57,103 bases of DNA from DAOTTW01 sp034437615 (GTDB lineage Bacteria; Chloroflexota; Anaerolineae; Aggregatilineales; Phototrophicaceae). Made by a program: the position numbers and the translations under genes. Shown here piece after piece: positions 55,101-57,103 of the stretch. The notes under the pieces were generated by a model, which was not told the DNA's origin, made no database searches, and was given only the letters and a program-made list of their open reading frames with translations. The stretch's first letter is position 1, and each line of letters begins with the position of its first letter. The stretch is from assembly GCA_034437615.1 (NCBI GenBank), contig DAOTTW010000008.1, forward strand, positions 1 through 57,103, written 5' to 3'.

Positions 55101-57095
55101 ATCGGTTGAACTAAAGACGGTCACGCCGTCATCGGGCGTGGCATAGCAGGTGATCTCGTTCGCGCCGGATGCGACGGTGAAGTTAACGTCGGTGGTGGCG
55201 AAAGCTGTATCGAGCGAGGTGCCGAGGTCCAGCAAGCCGGGTGTGCGGTCAAAGGGCACATCGGGCACACCCAGCTTATAGGCGTCGCGCTCATAGGGGA
55301 TGCTGCTGCTTGCGTCCAGCGCGTTACCACCGTCGGCGGGGTCGGTGCGGATTGTCAACGTACAGCTTGCACCGACGGGCAGCGGCTCTATCGGCGTCAG
55401 GCTGATGGTGTCCTGTTGGATGCCGAATAAGCCCGTAAACGCTAGCGGGTTGCTGTTGCAGGTCAGCGTCACATCGCTTGTGGCCAATTGCACCAGTCCC
55501 GTGTAATTGACGGTCAGGCGCGTGTGCGGTTGCACGACAGCGTTTTCGGCGGGGATGGTGCTGGCCAGGTTGATAGGCTGTGTGCTGAAGCGGAAGGTAT
55601 ACGGGAAGGGCATCTGATCGTTAGCGCTGCTGGTATCTGTCACAAGCGTATGGTCTACGTCCACCGTGCAGGTGCCGCTCGCGTCAGCGGGTAGATTCGG
55701 CGTCTGGTAGCGATAGGGCGGCGTGTTCAGCGTCAGGGCGTTGGTCTGCGTGAAGCTGTAGCCGCCTGTGCAACTGACGCTGATCGCGTTGGGGGCCAGA
55801 TCAACGGGTTCGGTGAAGGTGATGCTGATGGGTGCGCCGACGATGGCCACAGCACCCTGACCGTCACGCGGTTCGGTTTCGGCTACCTCTGGCAATGGGT
55901 CCCCGCCCGTCATAGCGCGGTACAGGCGCAGATCGTCGTTGGCGTCGTCGGCATAGCTGAGGACGGGCGTGCCCTGTGGACCGGGCTGGCCGCTGAGGTA
56001 TTCGCCGGGGTTGCCTGCGCTGTCGATGGCCAGGGGCGTGACCGCGATGTTGCAATAGGGGTCGGTGCAGCTACGCTGTGCCAGGAAGCCCAGGTCGTTA
56101 TCCTGAAAGTGAATTAGGGCGAGGTCGTCACGATAGAAAACCTGCGGGTAAAGGCCCGCGTTGGCGCTGCTGAGGTCTTTCTCGTTTTGCAGCGCACTGC
56201 ATTCGACCATGCCATTAACGTAATCATCACATTCAAAAAAGGTCAGGCCGCCATCAGTGCCGGAGGGCTGGCCCGCTTGCTGATAGCCCACACGCACCGC
56301 CCGACGCGGCGAGACCGTATCGGGTGGCAACGCGCCGTCAATGAACCACGTCGGCGCTGTGTCGCTGATGGTGGTGCTATCCGGCGTGTAGATGAAGCCG
56401 CCGCCTGCGCCAACGCGGGTGTAAACCGTGAAGTAGGTGTTCGCCAGATCGTGATATTCGTGTGTGATGAAGCCGCCCGTGCCCAACGTCAGATAATTGA
56501 AGCCGCCGAATTCGCCCACTGTATTGACGACCTGCGGTGCGCCGCAGGTGATGGGCGTGTCGTCCAGTTCGCAGGTGATGAAGTTGACGGTGTTATTGGG
56601 GGCGTTGGTGTCATCGCGATAGACGACCAGCGCTTGATTGAAGCTGTCGATGGCGATGTCACTGTGCCAGCCGGCATCAGCGCCCCGCCCCGCCAGAATG
56701 TAGATGTCCGGGTTCGCGCAGGCCACGTCATCATCACAACGCGCTAATTTCAAGTTGCCGTTGGTGTGGTCGCGATAGGTAATCACGGGGCGACCATCGG
56801 GCGTCAGCGCCAACGCGGTCCAGCGGCCCACGTCCGGGGCGCTGTTGTCGATGGTGGCGAAGGTCGGGTTGAGGCATTGCAGGTCGTCGCAGATGAGCAG
56901 GTGCAGGCTGCCCGTCGTGTTGTTGTAGTAGCTGACGAGTGGGCGGTTATCGTCTGTGAGCACGAGGTCGGTATACCAGCCCGTGAGACCGTCGCTTTCG
57001 AGCGTGGTCGGTTGGGCGAAAAGTGGCAGCGAGAGGCCGACGAGGGCTACAAGGCTGAGGCAAGCTGCAAACCAAATGTAAATCCGGCGGTACAT
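49152..57095 (-). CDS. Giant secreted beta-helix protein with dockerin-like C-terminus
   Basis: A protein of about 2647 residues with a signal peptide (MYRRIYIWFAACLSLVALVG, then LSLPLFAQ). ATG 57095 is used; a TTG lies six bases earlier at the window edge. Residues about 30-390 are repeats like LVLTDDNRPLVSYYNNTTG that resemble a beta-propeller. Two Ig-like Big_5-type domains follow (AVAIVGAPISITFTEPVDLA; VVQPHTRLTVNYTGLVQL). Then come two long right-handed beta-helix blocks with GNTADNGAGVYNSADITLDA-like coils. Each block begins with a QQAVNAN-type strand and ends with a choice-of-anchor segment (MSDQRGQPRP, DAGAYE). The C-terminus holds two calcium-loop repeats, DANSDGAITPVDAIGAINAL and DFDGNGIVTPNEAISALLRL. 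Its stop codon sits at a repeat end. Confidence 0.92.
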   Translation of the reverse strand: MYRRIYIWFAACLSLVALVGLSLPLFAQPTTLESDGLTGWYTDLVLTDDNRPLVSYYNNTTGSLHLLICDDLQCLNPTFATIDNSAPDVGRWTALALTPDGRPVITYRDHTNGNLKLARCDDDVACANPDIYILAGRGADAGWHSDIAIDSFNQALVVYRDDTNAPNNTVNFITCELDDTPITCGAPQVVNTVGEFGGFNYLTLGTGGFITHEYHDLANTYFTVYTRVGAGGGFIYTPDSTTISDTAPTWFIDGALPPDTVSPRRAVRVGYQQAGQPSGTDGGLTFFECDDYVNGMVECSALQNEKDLSSANAGLYPQVFYRDDLALIHFQDNDLGFLAQRSCTDPYCNIAVTPLAIDSAGNPGEYLSGQPGPQGTPVLSYADDANDDLRLYRAMTGGDPLPEVAETEPRDGQGAVAIVGAPISITFTEPVDLAPNAISVSCTGGYSFTQTNALTLNTPPYRYQTPNLPADASGTCTVDVDHTLVTDTSSANDQMPFPYTFRFSTQPINLASTIPAENAVVQPHTRLTVNYTGLVQLATSDVTLTCNSNPLAFTGLFGIQQDTISLTPIEPLPVGASCTLTIRTDPADGGNALDASSSIPYERDAYKLGVPDVPFDRTPGLLDLGTSLDTAFATTDVNFTVASGANEITCYATPDDGVTVFSSTDSSAVQQAVNAANAGDTVKIAGTCIGSAEYGQIGDSAVDDTELLFVDKVLTLEGGYDLTTLNLQNPAAWTQQTTSFSTLDAASTGRVALFTSAAAVTMRDLILQNGAANYGAGFYNAGGTLTLDNVRVQRNVANLAGGGFFNADGVVSVHNNSVIGGEQGGTGNRVVCDAACQSASNFPSLPDGSGGGFFTTGANASITIDDSAISGNRVQDESALPLGFGGGFAQSNEGSVTIQNSASIGGGTAARGNEADDGAGFVNTGGTVTLFDSTVSHNVAHATGAGFLNAAESPSLATTLILDNSHISDNTNFGSFGGGGFNNATLEVRNGSLFENNQATNAGGLYISNLFNTTTIIDNSIFRNNGTDPDNNSVFDGDGGAIYNDNLQGAGLFIRNNTRIEDNSALLGGGLYNRYVFGTVNPVTVENSSITGNAATENGGGVYNDGGTVTLDNTQVQSNTADKDGGGLHNINTGTITIQNGSTIGGIQGSTGNTADNGAGVYNSADITLDASTVSGNAATGNGGGIANQGGTLEVLNGSIIGGTQGSTGNTADNGAGVHNSADMTLDASTISGNAATSDGGGLYNAAGSVSTQNSTIGGEPGTTGNDAGNSGGGIHNRSALTIEGSAITGNTADSGGGLAQDQDGPTSSTISNSRITGNTSNTIGGGIRALGAAITMSGSEVSDNTAMRAGGIFAAESAPLTITNSTIAHNTAEETGGIFTTSQTNITNSTIGGNTATVGNSGALEVSQSLTTTLNYVTIVNNSAVGVGDGIRLDDTQGATLNIADSIIADNNDNNCTGNISDNGGNYTDDITGCPGTFNVDTDLIVDNGSNNGLLAPLSPNPPGNTPTYALLGTNNANNANNAVDGALPFTQPASDQRGFPRPQGAGRDAGAYEQGAQCFAFDGVTQYQSAHAAAIQQAVNANPTGAVIRIAGYCAGVDDQDSASGSETVLLDNATYTLWGGFDPSPAINGTGSIAWSTPTGATTVLDAQNNGRVAYISATASVTFDALTLRNGTVLNANGGGVYNAGTLTLDNSSVQASTAAEGAGGGLYNTGTLTVQNNSIIGGDQTLSTGNRALCSTCAGNAGAGGGIASVGTLTIDNSNVSGNAATRRGGGVLDVSNNLMVRNNSVIGGIFGTTGNVAQAGAGLYVNDATISNSAISGNDGQGFYGNGTLTLTNVDISDNHAAFNAGFGVEDSSITLTDSRITGNRATGDSTQSAFGGGFGVSGNAASTVILDNTSVENNIAAASITLGEPSRGGGFYNDKSGNIEIRNGSIVRNNRAEQGGGFYSRYEDNTLPRTTVTLNASILRNNTTDVDNDGAADGDGGGFFNAAGGLVQIQNGSVIGGDQTQANIADSGAGFYSAGVDDTGTVFSEVVIDASTVSGNAAEGDGGGFWNGGNGTVTIQNGSLIGGTQGSTGNTAFQGAGFFNDSRDLNDPNNDAIGDTPGSLTIIDASTVSGNVAQSGGGGGYSRAATIVRNNSIIGGVLDFTGNQAAVGAGLININTAGTGNQGSSISATRVIGNRAASSGGGGLIIGGPNVTNSLTNVEISDNRADVNGGGYIINLTTMDMANVTISGNTANNRGGGIYSLSENVRADYVTVVDNSAPNGAGVFAFSGQNVNPNSVDFANSIIAHNNGDNCGVGGAVPTQPGVIIDRGGNYTDDATGCPATFNVDSGQTVGNLLSPLANNGGFSHTHALLAGNPAIDGAITSTSPQPMSDQRGQPRPATIGGAPDAGAYEDSGIAGGSSVLIIGGFDALADHIRRGQTEVRVTILEEQPDTGTSITHSAAADEMGTRLRLDAGNAFTGTLDVYYSTDAICASADDVLLGSISYDFVDGSTTVSAMLDVPRALLWQNAANADQTGPDSISQEVAYLCVGFTDAINSEGLLLNAESGKLRVADDITYFPWDANSDGAITPVDAIGAINALNTANSNYDFDGNGIVTPNEAISALLRLGELRNGAVMEGDETDTDTGTAADTPLPVPGR
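52524..52550. repeat. Three 9-base tandem units inside the giant gene
   Basis: GGCGTTATT three times in a row, encoding (N-N-A)3 at the end of the first beta-helix block. In frame; a slippage site. Confidence 0.9.
53410..53700. repeat. Recent tandem duplication inside the giant gene, period 171 bases
   Basis: CTGGCGTCCAGCGT at 53410 is followed by about 100 bases of sequence that reappears at 53581 with only a few differences (CAT to TAT, GTGGACG to GTAGACG). The period is 57 codons, three to four beta-helix coils, so the duplication keeps the register of the coil. Confidence 0.85.
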
Positions 57096-57103
57096 AGGCA
57101 AGG

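Overview
The window looks like a chromosomal segment of a GC-rich (roughly 58-60 %) member of the Chloroflexota, probably Anaerolineae-like. This is an inference from gene style: FHA and Clp_N proteins with low-complexity linkers, STAS/RsbW partner switching, a split methylcrotonyl/propionyl-type carboxylase, degenerate class III cyclase domains, pentapeptide proteins, and many small intergenic palindromic repeats. No rRNA, CRISPR array, transposase or phage gene was seen. One tRNA is present, tRNA-Ala(GGC).

Layout. 0-12 kb is mostly housekeeping: FHA and Clp_N proteins, thrS (ThrRS without a TGS domain), ppk1, small membrane or secreted proteins, and leuS with two tiny downstream genes. At 12.4-13.1 kb there are two small genes and the tRNA. 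13.4-17.4 kb is a five-gene minus-strand run. In it the biotin carboxylase half (15857-17374) and the biotin-carrier half (13387-13875) of an acyl-CoA carboxylase alpha subunit are separated by two 2TM SLATT-like proteins and a membrane-anchored protein, part of it clearly lower in GC. 17.5-25 kb holds three pentapeptide-repeat proteins, an LCP protein, a single-domain response regulator, a truncated Uma2 gene, ychF and a TSUP transporter. 25.4-31.1 kb combines an RsbW-like kinase and two STAS proteins with glgX and an AGE-family protein.

31.3-40.1 kb is a minus-strand block of ten enzyme-like genes. In transcription order these are: DJ-1/Hsp31-like, ThDP decarboxylase, five consecutive NTF2/SnoaL-like proteins, GMC oxidoreductase, DJ-1/PfpI, VOC. 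This is the best candidate for an undescribed pathway. 40.3-45.2 kb has a Cache/HAMP sensor without output domain, a GNAT protein, a pseudo-cyclase and a MinD/ParA ATPase. 45.2-49 kb has a gene remnant, a GT-C-like membrane protein, a Uma2 protein and a sugar nucleotidyltransferase. 49.1-57.1 kb is one gene for a secreted beta-helix protein of about 2647 residues with a dockerin-like C-terminus.

Through all intergenic spaces run MITE-like and palindromic repeats. At least three related families can be told apart. Their hairpin stems change by paired substitutions, one copy lies in frame inside a coding sequence, and one family repeatedly ends at the stop codons of minus-strand genes.
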